Shown: positions 1 to 9,146, numbered from the stretch's first letter. The stretch is DNA of 64,000 nucleotides from Hymenobacter polaris (GCF_012927305.1 NZ_JABBGH010000002.1:1054001-1118000); one strand, 5' to 3'. The notes: generated by a model from the sequence alone, not told the origin. Made by a program: numbers and translations.

Positions 1-3000
1 AGCGCAGCAGGTAGTTCAGGTTTTTGGAAAACTGCGCGAGCGGCGAGCGGCTCAGCAGCAGTTGGCTGCGCAGGGTGCTGGGCAGGAAATCGCTGCGCAA
101 GTCGAGCGTGGCAGGCTTGCCGGCGGCTACCTCGCCGCTGCCGGTGCGCGTGCCTAGGGGCGCGGCGGGGCGGATGGGGAGGTCTATTCGTTCCTCGCTA
201 TGGGCCTGTTGACCTTTCTCGTCTTTGTAGTAAACAGCCGTAGCAATGGTTGCACTGCCGACACCGCGGCCAAAGACTCGAAAAGTCACTTTGGCTTCGC
301 TATTCGGTTTTAATATAAGCGGTTCTTGAATAGGTAGGTAGTCAGTCTTTTCTGTATGCCCTGCACTACTAGTTAAAAAGCCCAAAATCTTTGAGTCTTT
401 GGCTTCAAATGGTAGCACTAAGTCCACTGTGGGACGTATGGTTTTCCCCGTCGTATTCGTCAGCGTCACCGGCAGGTCAATCGTATCGCCTGGACTCGCA
501 AAGCGCGGCAGCGCCGTGCTGATAACCACCGGGTCGGCCACGCGCATAGTGTGCTCGGCCGAGGCGAAGGCGTCGTCTTTGTAGGCCACGGCCATTACGC
601 GCAGGGCGCCACTGAACTGGGGCACCCGCACCCGGTAGCGCACCAGGCCGCTGGCATCGGCCGTGAGCAGGCCGCTCCACTTGGCTACCAACTTCACGCG
701 GCGGCTGGGCACGGGGGTGGTGCGGCGGGCCAGGTCGGCGGCGTCGCCCCCGCTGCTGCTGGTGCCCAGCTCGGGCAGCAACGCGGGGTAGAGGTCGTAG
801 GCGCTCACCTCCAGGGCGCGCTTCTGGTAGAAGTAGCCGTAGGGGTCGGGCGTGCGGTAGTTCTGGCGCTGCAAAATGCCCTCGTCCACCACCGCCAGCG
901 TTACCTGCGCTTTCGGAGCAGTATGCACCTCAATGGTTTGGAAGGTTTGCGAGCGGCTGAGCGCGGCGGCCTGCACGACTAGCGGCAGGTGGGTGCCAGG
1001 CTTCTCCACCGTCAGCGGCACGAAGCCGCGAGCCACGGTCAGGGGCAGCGAGTTATCGCCCGTAATGGGCCGGATGGCAGTGGCCGTCACGTACACGTTG
1101 GGCACGTGGCCGGCGCGGATGGGCACCTGCACGCGGGCCGATTTCTGGTCGGTATCCACGTAGAAGTGGTCGAAGACGTGGTTGCGCTCCACCGTCACCA
1201 GCACCCGGCCCGCGAAGGGCGTTTTGAGCAGCAGCTGGGCGGTTTCGCCGGGCTCGTACTTGGGCTTGTCGGCCTCGATGGTCACCTCGCCCTCGGTGTT
1301 CACCTCAAACGAGTTGCCGGCCGTGTCGCCGCTGCCGTAGGCGTAGAAGTGGCTGGCTACGTAGCTGCTGGCGCCCGGCCGGCTCACCCGCACCTCGTAC
1401 TCGCCCGAGTAGGTGGGGGTGAAGTTGAAGCCGTTGCCCGACGTCACTTGCAGCACCTGGCTGCTCAGGGTTTGCTCGCGCTTCTGCGAGTTGTACACGT
1501 AGCGGCCGCCCTGGCGCTCGAGCACTGTTTCCCAAAGCAGGCGCACCACCCGCACCTGGGCCGGGGCCGTGGTGGGCCGCCCGGCCGGCGTGAGGGCCAG
1601 CAGCCGCACCGGCAGCGGCTGGCGGGTGCTCACCAGCTCGGGCAGCCGCTCGATGCCGAACATCGTGGCCTGAGTTTGCACCTCGAAGGAAGCCAGGCGG
1701 TTCACCGGCCGCCCGGTTTCGTCGAACACCGTGGCGAAGGCCACGCCCTCCAGGGTGCCCAGGTCGCGCACGTCGGGCAGCTGGTAGGCGGCGGTGCCGC
1801 GGCCGGCGGCGTCGGTTTCGCCCTCGCGCACCTCCTTCTGGAAGCGCGCCGCGATGCCCGTGGGCGCCACTTCCTCGCCGTACTCGCTGCGCTGGGGCCG
1901 CTCGCCGGTATTTATCGTGAAGTCGTAGCCGGGGTACTGCTTGGCGGTAAAGGCTTTCTCCTTCAGCGAAAACTCCACCTCGAACTTGCGCCCGGCGGCC
2001 GGCGGGCCAAACAGGTTTTGGGCCGCGATAGTGGCCGTCACGGTGCCGCCCGAGCGCACCACGGTCGGGGCGGCCGTCACGGTCACTTTCAGCCGGTCGG
2101 GGATGAACTCCTCCACGCTCACTGGCTTGCTAGCCAGTAAGATATCGTTGCCCGTCAGCACTTCCAGCGAGTAGGTGCCCGTCATCACCGACGGGGGCAG
2201 AATGAAGCGCGACTCCACCGCGCCGGTGGCCGTCAGCTTTTCGCCCAGGCTGGCGTATTCCTTGCCGGTGGGCAGCAGCAGGCGCACCTTCAGGGGCAGC
2301 CCTAGGGGGGGCAGGCGCCAGTCGTCGGTGCGCACCACCACGTTGGTGTGGATGGTGTCGCCGGGCCGGTACAGGCCCCGGTCGCCGTACAAAAACGCCT
2401 GGTAGTGCGCCGCGTTGCTCGTCAGGCCGCCCACCTCGAAGCGCGAGGTTTCGACGCGGCTCTTGCTCAGGGGCAGAAACGAGAAGTCGGCGCCCTGCGT
2501 GGCCGTTACCAGCCCTAGGCGCAGCGGGCCGCCGCGCAGGCTGTCGAAGTCGAAGCGCGCCACGCCCTGGCCGTTGCTCAGGGCGGTGCCCATCAGCTGG
2601 TTGTTGGTGCTGATAAAGCGCACGGTGGCCCCGCTCACCGGCCGCGCCCCGCGCAGGCTGTTCACAAATACCACCGCCCCGCCGCCGTTGTCCTGGCGCG
2701 CTATCAGCCCCAGGTCGGTGAGGGCCACCAGCTTATCCTGGCGCACCCACTGGCGCTCGGTGTCCTGCACCCGCACCACGTACAGGCCCTTGAGCGGCGC
2801 GCTAAACTCCAAGTCCTTGAGGCTGAGGTTGAGCAGGTGCAGGCCGTTTTCCTTGGTTAGCCCGCTGGTGGCGTAAGTGCGGGTAAAGAGCACGTCGCCC
2901 CGGTTGGCCAGTTCGTAGTAGCGGTAGCTGCGGTCCACGTACTCGTCGTCTTCGCCGCCGCCATAATCTTCGCCGTCCTCGCTCTCGCTGTCGTAGCCGT

Positions 3001-4153
3001 ACTGCTTGTCCTGGCGCAGCAGCTCCTGAATGTTGCTGGCGTACACCTTAGCCACGGTCACCTTCACGCTGCTCACGGCGTTGAGGCGCAAGCCCAGGTT
3101 GCGGTTGCCGTTGGCCCCTAGGTACATGGCCTTGTCGGGGCTGGCAAAAGCGATGCTGGGCTGGCTGTCGCCGAAGCTCACCGCCTGCTCGAACTTTTCC
3201 ACCAGTTGCCCCCCTAGGGCGCCGCGCGCACCGGGGTCGAGGCTCACCTGGTAGGTCTTGCCCACCTCGAAGCCGCCGCGCAGCGCCAGCCCGCTTTCCA
3301 GCGCCTCCACCGCGAAGGGCACGGCCGGCGTCACCTTCAGCAGCGGCTGCACGTCGGCCACCGACACGGGCTGGTTGGTGAGCAGCGTCACGAAGGGCTG
3401 GCCGTTGAGCACCTGGCCGGTTAGCTCGCGTACTTGCAGGGTTTGCTGGTCGGGCACCTCGGCCTCGGCCTGTAGCGCTTCGGTGGTGGGCTGGCGGCCG
3501 GCCACCGCGTTCAGCCCGGCCGCCACCTCGAAGTGCAGCGGCGCGTCAGGCCGCACTTCCTGGTTTAGCGTCAGCCCCAGGGTTTTATCGGGCTCGGCGG
3601 CCGTGAGGGTGAAGGCCACCGGCCGCCCGTTCTGGCTCACGCGCAGCCGCGGGCGCAGGTCGGCCGGCCGCACGGGGTAGTTGAACAGCAGGTTGGCGCG
3701 CATTTCGGTGGTGCCCGCGGCCCGGCTGCTGCGCCCGTAAAACACCTGTGCGCCCCCTAGGGCCAGAAACGGCGTGTGAAACCGCGGCTTGCTGAGCGCC
3801 ACTTGCTGCTTGCCGCTGGGCAGCGTAGCCGGCCGCAGCGCCGCCGTAAATACGGTGCTGGGCCGAAATGGCTCGAGGGGCGAGAAAATCAGCTCGCGCC
3901 CATCGTCGCTCCACTTGAACTTGCCCGGCATAGCCGGCTCAAAACTTACGTAGCGCGTGGTGTCCCAGCGCCCGCCCTGGTCGGCGCGCACCACCGGCTC
4001 GTCGAAGCGGAAAACCAGGTTTTGGCTGGGGTCAATTTCCTCGCCCGCGGCCGGGTTGGCGGCGCTGGCTTGGTCAGCGGGAGTTGTTTTCGAGCAGGAG
4101 AACGTTGCAAGCAGCGCGGCAAAAAGCAGCGGCACAAAGCGGCGGGAGCGCAT
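1..4153 (-). CDS. Alpha-2-macroglobulin family lipoprotein, partial (C-terminus outside window)
   Basis: The reading frame is open from the ATG at 4153 to the left edge, giving about 1384 residues without a stop. The N-terminus is a lipoprotein-type signal: basic residues, a hydrophobic run and a cysteine at residue 20 (motif LLATFSC), so it is probably anchored to a membrane facing the periplasm or surface. A macroglobulin MG2 signature (LYRPGDTIHTNVVV) lies near residue 595, and the A2M-family segment with GLVRYRVRVPQFSGALRVMA near residue 1155. The window stops just after FSKNLNYLLR, where family members continue towards the thioester-like site, so whether CxEQ is present cannot be seen. 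Bacterial A2Ms are thought to trap proteases; many Bacteroidota copies are large YfaS-like proteins. An Asp/Glu/Tyr-rich stretch lies near residue 400. The patch at about 215-430 is much richer in A/T than the rest. It is transcribed divergently from the unknown gene at 4260. Confidence 0.9.
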   Translation of the reverse strand, partial: MRSRRFVPLLFAALLATFSCSKTTPADQASAANPAAGEEIDPSQNLVFRFDEPVVRADQGGRWDTTRYVSFEPAMPGKFKWSDDGRELIFSPLEPFRPSTVFTAALRPATLPSGKQQVALSKPRFHTPFLALGGAQVFYGRSSRAAGTTEMRANLLFNYPVRPADLRPRLRVSQNGRPVAFTLTAAEPDKTLGLTLNQEVRPDAPLHFEVAAGLNAVAGRQPTTEALQAEAEVPDQQTLQVRELTGQVLNGQPFVTLLTNQPVSVADVQPLLKVTPAVPFAVEALESGLALRGGFEVGKTYQVSLDPGARGALGGQLVEKFEQAVSFGDSQPSIAFASPDKAMYLGANGNRNLGLRLNAVSSVKVTVAKVYASNIQELLRQDKQYGYDSESEDGEDYGGGEDDEYVDRSYRYYELANRGDVLFTRTYATSGLTKENGLHLLNLSLKDLEFSAPLKGLYVVRVQDTERQWVRQDKLVALTDLGLIARQDNGGGAVVFVNSLRGARPVSGATVRFISTNNQLMGTALSNGQGVARFDFDSLRGGPLRLGLVTATQGADFSFLPLSKSRVETSRFEVGGLTSNAAHYQAFLYGDRGLYRPGDTIHTNVVVRTDDWRLPPLGLPLKVRLLLPTGKEYASLGEKLTATGAVESRFILPPSVMTGTYSLEVLTGNDILLASKPVSVEEFIPDRLKVTVTAAPTVVRSGGTVTATIAAQNLFGPPAAGRKFEVEFSLKEKAFTAKQYPGYDFTINTGERPQRSEYGEEVAPTGIAARFQKEVREGETDAAGRGTAAYQLPDVRDLGTLEGVAFATVFDETGRPVNRLASFEVQTQATMFGIERLPELVSTRQPLPVRLLALTPAGRPTTAPAQVRVVRLLWETVLERQGGRYVYNSQKREQTLSSQVLQVTSGNGFNFTPTYSGEYEVRVSRPGASSYVASHFYAYGSGDTAGNSFEVNTEGEVTIEADKPKYEPGETAQLLLKTPFAGRVLVTVERNHVFDHFYVDTDQKSARVQVPIRAGHVPNVYVTATAIRPITGDNSLPLTVARGFVPLTVEKPGTHLPLVVQAAALSRSQTFQTIEVHTAPKAQVTLAVVDEGILQRQNYRTPDPYGYFYQKRALEVSAYDLYPALLPELGTSSSGGDAADLARRTTPVPSRRVKLVAKWSGLLTADASGLVRYRVRVPQFSGALRVMAVAYKDDAFASAEHTMRVADPVVISTALPRFASPGDTIDLPVTLTNTTGKTIRPTVDLVLPFEAKDSKILGFLTSSAGHTEKTDYLPIQEPLILKPNSEAKVTFRVFGRGVGSATIATAVYYKDEKGQQAHSEERIDLPIRPAAPLGTRTGSGEVAAGKPATLDLRSDFLPSTLRSQLLLSRSPLAQFSKNLNYLLR

Positions 4154-4259
4154 GGAAAAGAGGCAAATAAGCCGGTGTGAAAGACGGATGAAAGGTAGCG
4201 GCAAAAACGAGCATAATCGTATACCTTCACGCCTTTAAACTTGGAATATTTAGCTGTCT

Positions 4260-4814
4260 ATGTACGCCAAATTTTTATACCTCGACGCGTCAAACCATGA
4301 AGCAGCCCACGATTACGGTTTGCGCTTTATGCGCGAGGAAACACCCAACTATACGCGTCTAACTATTGGCGCTTCGACTGAGGGCGTAGGACTACTGCTA
4401 CAGCTATGCGACCTACTGACTCCGCCGTTTTACTGCCTGTATGTGCTAGTTATCGGTCGGCGCAACGAGCAGCCAGGTCGATACCAGTCGCCTTGGCTGG
4501 AAACACGTGAGGAGCTGGTAAATTTTCTGCTGGATTTCAAGCAGCCGCTAGAAGCCGATGGTCGGCATCACCTCTGGATATGCAGCCCAGACGATGGCGC
4601 TACGCTTGTTTATGACCGTCATAACCTAATTTATGCTTACGGGCCACTCGAACTCTTTAGCGATCGCCTACGGAAGCTGCACTACCGGGAAGAAGTAGTG
4701 GTTATGCCTTTTCCACATGTGCACTACTTCCACGATACGACTGACACACAAGTAAGTGAGTTGTTGAATTATTGGGAGTGGCAACACTTTCCACTGAAAG
4801 AGGTTGATGAGTAA
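4260..4814 (+). CDS. Hypothetical protein, 184 aa
   Basis: I do not recognise this family. The ORF starts with ATG and ends just before a LysR gene. The protein is acidic, soluble-looking, without signal peptide or membrane span, and rich in aromatic residues (FPHVHYFHDTTDTQ near residue 155, YWEWQHFPL near the end). Base composition is visibly lower in G+C than that of its neighbours and it uses codons such as CTA, CTT and ATA more freely, which could indicate recent acquisition. Its size and composition would fit an immunity or accessory protein, but nothing around it supports that. Coding potential is supported by an uninterrupted frame and a plausible protein, not by homology. Confidence 0.65.
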   Translation: MYAKFLYLDASNHEAAHDYGLRFMREETPNYTRLTIGASTEGVGLLLQLCDLLTPPFYCLYVLVIGRRNEQPGRYQSPWLETREELVNFLLDFKQPLEADGRHHLWICSPDDGATLVYDRHNLIYAYGPLELFSDRLRKLHYREEVVVMPFPHVHYFHDTTDTQVSELLNYWEWQHFPLKEVDE

Positions 4815-4851
4815 TAAGGCCGGTGGGTGAAAGTCTAGGCCCGTACGTTCT

Positions 4852-5760
4852 ATGCTTTCGCACCCGCACGAGGTTTTTTTGGCCGTAGCCCAGCACCTGA
4901 GCTTCACCAAGGCCGGGCAGGCGCTGTTCATCAGCCAGTCGGCGGTGAGCAAGCAGGTGCGGGCGCTGGAGGAGCACTACAAAACCGGCCTCTTCGAGCG
5001 CCTAGGGGGTAGCATCCGCCTCACGCCGGCCGGGCAGCGCCTCTACGAAAAGCTGCTGCAAGCCAAGCAGTTGCAGCAGGAGCTGCACCAAGAAATGAGC
5101 GCCCTCAGCCCGGCCTTCGCGCCGGCCGTGCACCTGCTCATCGGGGCCAGCACCACCATCTCGCTCTACGTGCTGCCGCCGGTGGTGGCGGCCTACCTGC
5201 GCCAGCACCCCAGCCATCAGCTCAGCCTCAAAAACCGCAACAGCGACAACATACTGCGCGCGCTGCTCGAGCACGAAATCGAGCTGGGCATCGTCGAGGG
5301 CATCCACAAAGTCAGCCACGTCACCTACACCCCGCTGCTCACCGACGTGGTGGTGCCGGTATGCGCCGCCACCAATCCGCTGGCCGGCCGCGAGCTGGCT
5401 GTCAGCGACTTGCGCACCGTGCCGCTGGCCCTGCGCGAAACCGGCTCGGGCACGCTGGCGGTGCTGGAGGAGGCGCTAGCCGCCCAGGGCCTGGGCTTGG
5501 CCGAGCTGCCGGTGCGCGTGCGCCTAGGGGGCACCGAGGCCCTCAAGAACTTCATCCGGGTGGAGAATACCTGCCTGGCCTTCTTGCCCCGCCAGGCCGT
5601 GCTCAAAGAGCTGGCCAGCGGCGAGCTGGCGGCTGTGAAAATCAAAGGCTTGTACCTCGAGCGCAAGTTCAATTTCATCCAGCGCAAGGGCACCGAAAAC
5701 AACGGGCCCTACCGCGACTTCCTGCGCTTCACCCAGCGCTACTATGCTCAGGCAGAATAG
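4852..5760 (+). CDS. LysR-family transcriptional regulator
   Basis: The 302-residue protein has the LysR layout. Residues 1-60 form a winged helix-turn-helix (FTKAGQALFISQSAVSKQVR), followed by a linker helix and a periplasmic-binding-like effector domain from about residue 90 to 295. The ATG at 4852 gives the usual LysR N-terminus with the helix-turn-helix starting within 15 residues. It lies in the same direction as the threonine synthase gene, 65 bases upstream of it, so it may share a transcript with it or regulate it; LysR proteins more often control divergent genes, and the gene to the left is not divergent. The effector is unknown. Confidence 0.9.
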   Translation: MLSHPHEVFLAVAQHLSFTKAGQALFISQSAVSKQVRALEEHYKTGLFERLGGSIRLTPAGQRLYEKLLQAKQLQQELHQEMSALSPAFAPAVHLLIGASTTISLYVLPPVVAAYLRQHPSHQLSLKNRNSDNILRALLEHEIELGIVEGIHKVSHVTYTPLLTDVVVPVCAATNPLAGRELAVSDLRTVPLALRETGSGTLAVLEEALAAQGLGLAELPVRVRLGGTEALKNFIRVENTCLAFLPRQAVLKELASGELAAVKIKGLYLERKFNFIQRKGTENNGPYRDFLRFTQRYYAQAE

Positions 5761-5825
5761 CCCATGCGTAAACTCCATATCTGCTAGGCATAGTAAGCCG
5801 CTGGGCGCCGCCGGAAATTTGGGGC

Positions 5826-7031
5826 ATGAAATCGGCTATCACTACCGCCGCCTCGCGGCTGCACGAGCTTCACTGCGCCGCCTGCGGGCAGGTGCACTCT
5901 GCCTTCGAGCTGCAAACCGTGTCGGCCTGCTGCCAGCAGCCGCTGCTGGCGAGCTACGACCTAAGCTGGCCCCCTAGGCCCGAAGGCATTATCGACCAGG
6001 CCGATAGCTCGATGTGGCGCTACGGGGCGCTGCTACCTTTGCTCGACCCGGCCAACAAAGTGACCCTAGGCGAGGGCCTGACGCCGCTGCTAGACCTACC
6101 GCGCCTAGGGGCCCACTACGGCTTTAGCGCGCTCACCCTCAAGGACGAGGGCCAGAACCCCACCGGCTCGTTTAAGGCGCGGGGCCTGAGCATGGCCATC
6201 TCGAAAGCCAAGGAGCTAGGCGCCAGCGGCTGCATTATCCCCACGGCCGGCAACGCGGGCGTGGCCATGGCCGCCTACTGTGCCCGCGCCGGCCTGCGCG
6301 CCACCGTCGTCATGCCGCGCCACACCCCTGAGGCCTTTAAGGAGGAATGCTACTGGTACGGCGCGCAGGTGGAGCTGGTCGATGGCCTCATCAACGACTG
6401 CGCGGCCCGCGTGCGCCAGCTCAACGCCGGTGGCGAGCTGCTCGACATCTCGACCCTCAAGGAGCCCTACCGCCTGGAAGGTAAGAAAACCATGGGCTAC
6501 GAAATAGCCGAGCAGCTAAACTGGCAGCTGCCCGACGTGCTGCTCTACCCCGCCGGCGGCGGCACCGGCCTCATCGGCATCTGGAAGGCCTTTGCCGAAA
6601 TGAAGGCCCTAGGGTGGCTGGCGCCCGAAACCCGGCTGCCCCGCATGGTAGCCGTGCAGGCCGAAAACTGCCGCCCGCTCTACGACACCTACTTCGGCCA
6701 CCAGTCCAACTGCCACGCCTACCAGGGCCGCCCCACGCTGGCCAACGGCCTAGCCGTGCCCCGCCCCTTGGGCGAGCCCCTAATGCTGCGCGTGCTGCGC
6801 GAAAGCCAAGGCACGGTGGTGAGCGTCAGCGAGGAAGCCATGCTCGAAGGCATGCGCGAGCTAGGCCAGCACGAGGGTCTGTTCGTGGCTCCCGAGGGTG
6901 CTGCCGTGTGGATGGCCGCCCGCCAGTTGCAAGCCCAGGGCTGGCTGCGCGCCGACGAGCGCCTGCTGCTGCTCAACACCGGCAGCGCCCAAAAGTACCT
7001 CAGCAACGTAGTCGGCCGCGCCTGGGGGTAG
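5826..7031 (+). CDS. thrC: Threonine synthase
   Basis: This 401-residue PLP enzyme converts O-phosphohomoserine to threonine in the cytoplasm. The PLP lysine lies in NPTGSFKARGLSMA (about residue 118), followed by the Gly/Asn-rich PTAGNAGVAMAAYCARAG segment and a phosphate-binding PAGGGTGLIG loop near residue 245. The N-terminal 40 residues contain CAAC and a CC pair (LHCAACGQ, SACCQQP), the small zinc-ribbon-like head seen in the shorter, archaeal/plant-like class of threonine synthases. The ATG at 5826 is chosen because it places that head at the N-terminus. It follows a LysR gene by 65 bases. A long palindrome occupies the gap downstream. Confidence 0.92.
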   Translation: MKSAITTAASRLHELHCAACGQVHSAFELQTVSACCQQPLLASYDLSWPPRPEGIIDQADSSMWRYGALLPLLDPANKVTLGEGLTPLLDLPRLGAHYGFSALTLKDEGQNPTGSFKARGLSMAISKAKELGASGCIIPTAGNAGVAMAAYCARAGLRATVVMPRHTPEAFKEECYWYGAQVELVDGLINDCAARVRQLNAGGELLDISTLKEPYRLEGKKTMGYEIAEQLNWQLPDVLLYPAGGGTGLIGIWKAFAEMKALGWLAPETRLPRMVAVQAENCRPLYDTYFGHQSNCHAYQGRPTLANGLAVPRPLGEPLMLRVLRESQGTVVSVSEEAMLEGMRELGQHEGLFVAPEGAAVWMAARQLQAQGWLRADERLLLLNTGSAQKYLSNVVGRAWG

Positions 7032-7039
7032 AGGTTTCT

Positions 7040-7183
7040 GGTTGCTGGCTTGCACTACGACTGCACAAAGAATGTCATGCTGAGCTGGCCGAAGCATCTC
7101 TACCGCGCAATTAGTGTTCGGTAGAGATGCTTCGGCCAGCTCAGATGACGTTCTTTGTGCAGTCGTAGTGCAAGCCAGCAACC
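7040..7183. repeat. Long palindrome, GTCATGCTGAGC repeat family
   Basis: An inverted repeat with arms of about 60 bases around a short loop near 7105-7118. The core (CATGCTGAGCTGGCCGAAG and GCATCTCTACCG) recurs at 18803, 37780, 44139 and 48384. Outside the core both arms continue perfectly with GCTTGCACTACGACTGCACA and its complement, a sequence not found in the other copies. It sits between thrC and the glycosyltransferase-deacetylase gene and could act as a transcript 3' end. Confidence 0.9.
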
Positions 7184-7202
7184 AACAATCAACAACTAAT
7201 TC

Positions 7203-9047
7203 TTGCGCATCCTGCACGTTCTTTCGGCCGATTTTTTTGCCGGCTCAGTGGCCTACGCCGTGGCCCTGGCCGAGGCCCACCGCCGCGACGGCCACCAGGT
7301 ATGGCTGGCCTCTGACGCGGCCACGCTGCCCACTGGCGCCACCCTGGTGCAGCTGCCCATCAGCCGGCGCACCTACAAGCAGCGCTGGCGCAACATCCGG
7401 GCGCTGCGCCAGCTTATTCGGGCTGAGGGTATCGACGTGGTGCATGCCCACTCGCGCGCGGCCAGTTGGGTAAGCTACTGGGCCGTGCGGGGCCTGCCGC
7501 TGCCGCTGGTGAGCACCGTGCACGGCCGCCAGCACCTGCACGCCTCCACTTCGCTCTTCGATATCTACGGCGACAAAGTCATCGCCATCTGCGGAAACTT
7601 GGCCCAGCACCTGCGCGACGAAGTGCAGATGGCGCCCGCTAAAATTGAGGTCATTCCCAACGGCGTGGCCTTTCCGAACCTGGCCGTCGCAGCCGGCCCT
7701 AGGGCCACTTCGCCCGACTTGCGGCTGGCTTTCATCGGCCGCTTCAACGGGCCCAAGGGCGAGCGGGCGGCGGCCTTATTCGAGTATGTGCTGCCGGCGC
7801 TGCTGCGCGAGTTTGCCGGCTTGCGCGTGGCCCTTATCGGGGGCGAGCTAACGCACTTGCCCGCCCACGGCCACGCGGCCCTAGGGGCCTTGCAAGCCGA
7901 ATTTGACGAGCGAATAGAAGTAGTAGGCTTCAGCAGTGACGTGCCCGGCTGGCTGCAAAAAACCACCCTGGTGGTGGGGGCCGGGCGCGTGGCCATTGAG
8001 GCCCTAGGGGCCGGCGTGCCCGCCCTGGCGCTGGGCGAGGCCTGTTACGCCGGGCTCGTCACGGAAGCCACCTACGCCGCCGCGGCAGCTTCCAACTTCG
8101 GCGACATTTTGCCCCAGGTGGGGCTGGCGGCCGTGAGCTGGCCCCAGGTGCTGGCCGATGCCCGCGCCGTGCTGCGGCAGCCGGGCCCGGTGGCGCCGGC
8201 CCTGCAAGCCCAGGTGCGCCGCGACTACGACCTCGGCCGCGTTGCCGGGCGCGTGCTGAGCGTGTACGAGTCGGCGCGCATGAAAAAAGCGGTGCCCGAC
8301 TGGCTGCCGGTGCTCATGTACCACAAGATTCCCGACGCCGCGCCCGCCACCCGCCACCAAACGTTCGTCACCAGAGACCACTTCGCCCGCCACCTGGCTT
8401 TTTTCCATCGCCAGCGCTTCACGCCCATTACCTTCCTCGACTACCAAGAGTTTGCCAGCGGGCGGCGGCCGCTGAAAGAGTTTCCGCGCAAGCCGCTCAT
8501 TCTCACCTTCGACGACGGCTACCTCGACAACTATACCAACTTGCTGCCCCTGATGCAGCAGGCGGGCTACCGCGGCGTGCTGTATCTGCTGGGCAACTTC
8601 GACCTGCGCCACAACGCCTGGGACTTGGCCGCTGACCCCGCCGAGCCGCGGGCCGAGCTGATGAGTGCAGCCCAAAAAGCCGCTTTTGTAGCCGCTGACT
8701 GGGAAATCGGCGCCCATACCCTCACGCACCCGCACCTGCCCGCGCTGCCCGCCGAGGCGGCCGCCCACGAGCTAAGCGCCAGCAAGGCCGCCCTTGAGCA
8801 GCGCCTGGGCGTGCCGGTGCAGTCGTTTGCCTATCCCTACGGCGACCTCAGCGCCGAAACCAAGCGCCTGGTAGCCGCCGCCGGCTTCCGCTTCGCCGTG
8901 GCTACCGATACTGGCGGCCAGCACCTGGAGGACGACCGCTTCCAAATCTTCCGCGTCAACATCTTCCCTCACGAAACCGAGGCCAGCCTGCGCAAAAAAA
9001 CGGCGCCCTGGTACCGCCGCTACTACCGTTGGAAGCGCGGACGATAG
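7203..9047 (+). CDS. Fusion: family 4 glycosyltransferase plus polysaccharide deacetylase (NodB domain)
   Basis: The 614-residue protein begins at a TTG codon: the next residues (RILHVLSADFFAGSVAYAVA) are the usual N-terminus of GT4 enzymes, and no ATG lies nearby. Residues 1 to about 355 resemble a two-Rossmann GT-B glycosyltransferase (VSTVHGRQH, VIPNGVAFPN, LAFIGRFNGPKG, AIEALGAGVPALA). From residue 360 a NodB-type deacetylase follows: LMYHKIP, the catalytic LTFDDGYLDN near 436, the metal-binding HTLTH near 505, and FAYPYG. There is no signal peptide or membrane span, so both domains appear cytoplasmic unless exported in another way. The likely role is sugar transfer and deacetylation of an envelope glycan; substrates cannot be read from the sequence. 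An internal ATG at 8280 marks the junction, and the deacetylase could also be made separately from it. The stop lies in the arm of a 47-bp palindrome. Confidence 0.88.
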   Translation: MRILHVLSADFFAGSVAYAVALAEAHRRDGHQVWLASDAATLPTGATLVQLPISRRTYKQRWRNIRALRQLIRAEGIDVVHAHSRAASWVSYWAVRGLPLPLVSTVHGRQHLHASTSLFDIYGDKVIAICGNLAQHLRDEVQMAPAKIEVIPNGVAFPNLAVAAGPRATSPDLRLAFIGRFNGPKGERAAALFEYVLPALLREFAGLRVALIGGELTHLPAHGHAALGALQAEFDERIEVVGFSSDVPGWLQKTTLVVGAGRVAIEALGAGVPALALGEACYAGLVTEATYAAAAASNFGDILPQVGLAAVSWPQVLADARAVLRQPGPVAPALQAQVRRDYDLGRVAGRVLSVYESARMKKAVPDWLPVLMYHKIPDAAPATRHQTFVTRDHFARHLAFFHRQRFTPITFLDYQEFASGRRPLKEFPRKPLILTFDDGYLDNYTNLLPLMQQAGYRGVLYLLGNFDLRHNAWDLAADPAEPRAELMSAAQKAAFVAADWEIGAHTLTHPHLPALPAEAAAHELSASKAALEQRLGVPVQSFAYPYGDLSAETKRLVAAAGFRFAVATDTGGQHLEDDRFQIFRVNIFPHETEASLRKKTAPWYRRYYRWKRGR

Positions 9048-9146
9048 ATGCGTAAGTGGGTAGATGAGCAAAAACAGCACGTCCTGCTGAGCCTGTCGAA
9101 GCAGGACGTGCTGTTTTTGCTCATCTACCCACTTACGCATCTATCG
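9042..9146. repeat. 47-bp perfect palindrome covering both gene ends; probable bidirectional terminator
   Basis: The arms 9042-9088 and 9100-9146 are exact inverted copies with an 11-base loop. The loop region (CCTGCTGAGCCTGTCGAAG) resembles the core of the GTCATGCTGAGC family. The left arm includes the stop of the glycosyltransferase-deacetylase gene, and the right arm encodes the last residues and stop of the opposing endonuclease III-like gene. The U-rich loop side (GTTTTTGCTCATC) fits a terminator for the plus strand. Confidence 0.92.

Noticed and set aside
989..2140. 383-residue plus-strand ORF
   Set aside because: Antisense to the alpha-2-macroglobulin gene; low-complexity His/Gly/Arg composition, no domain.
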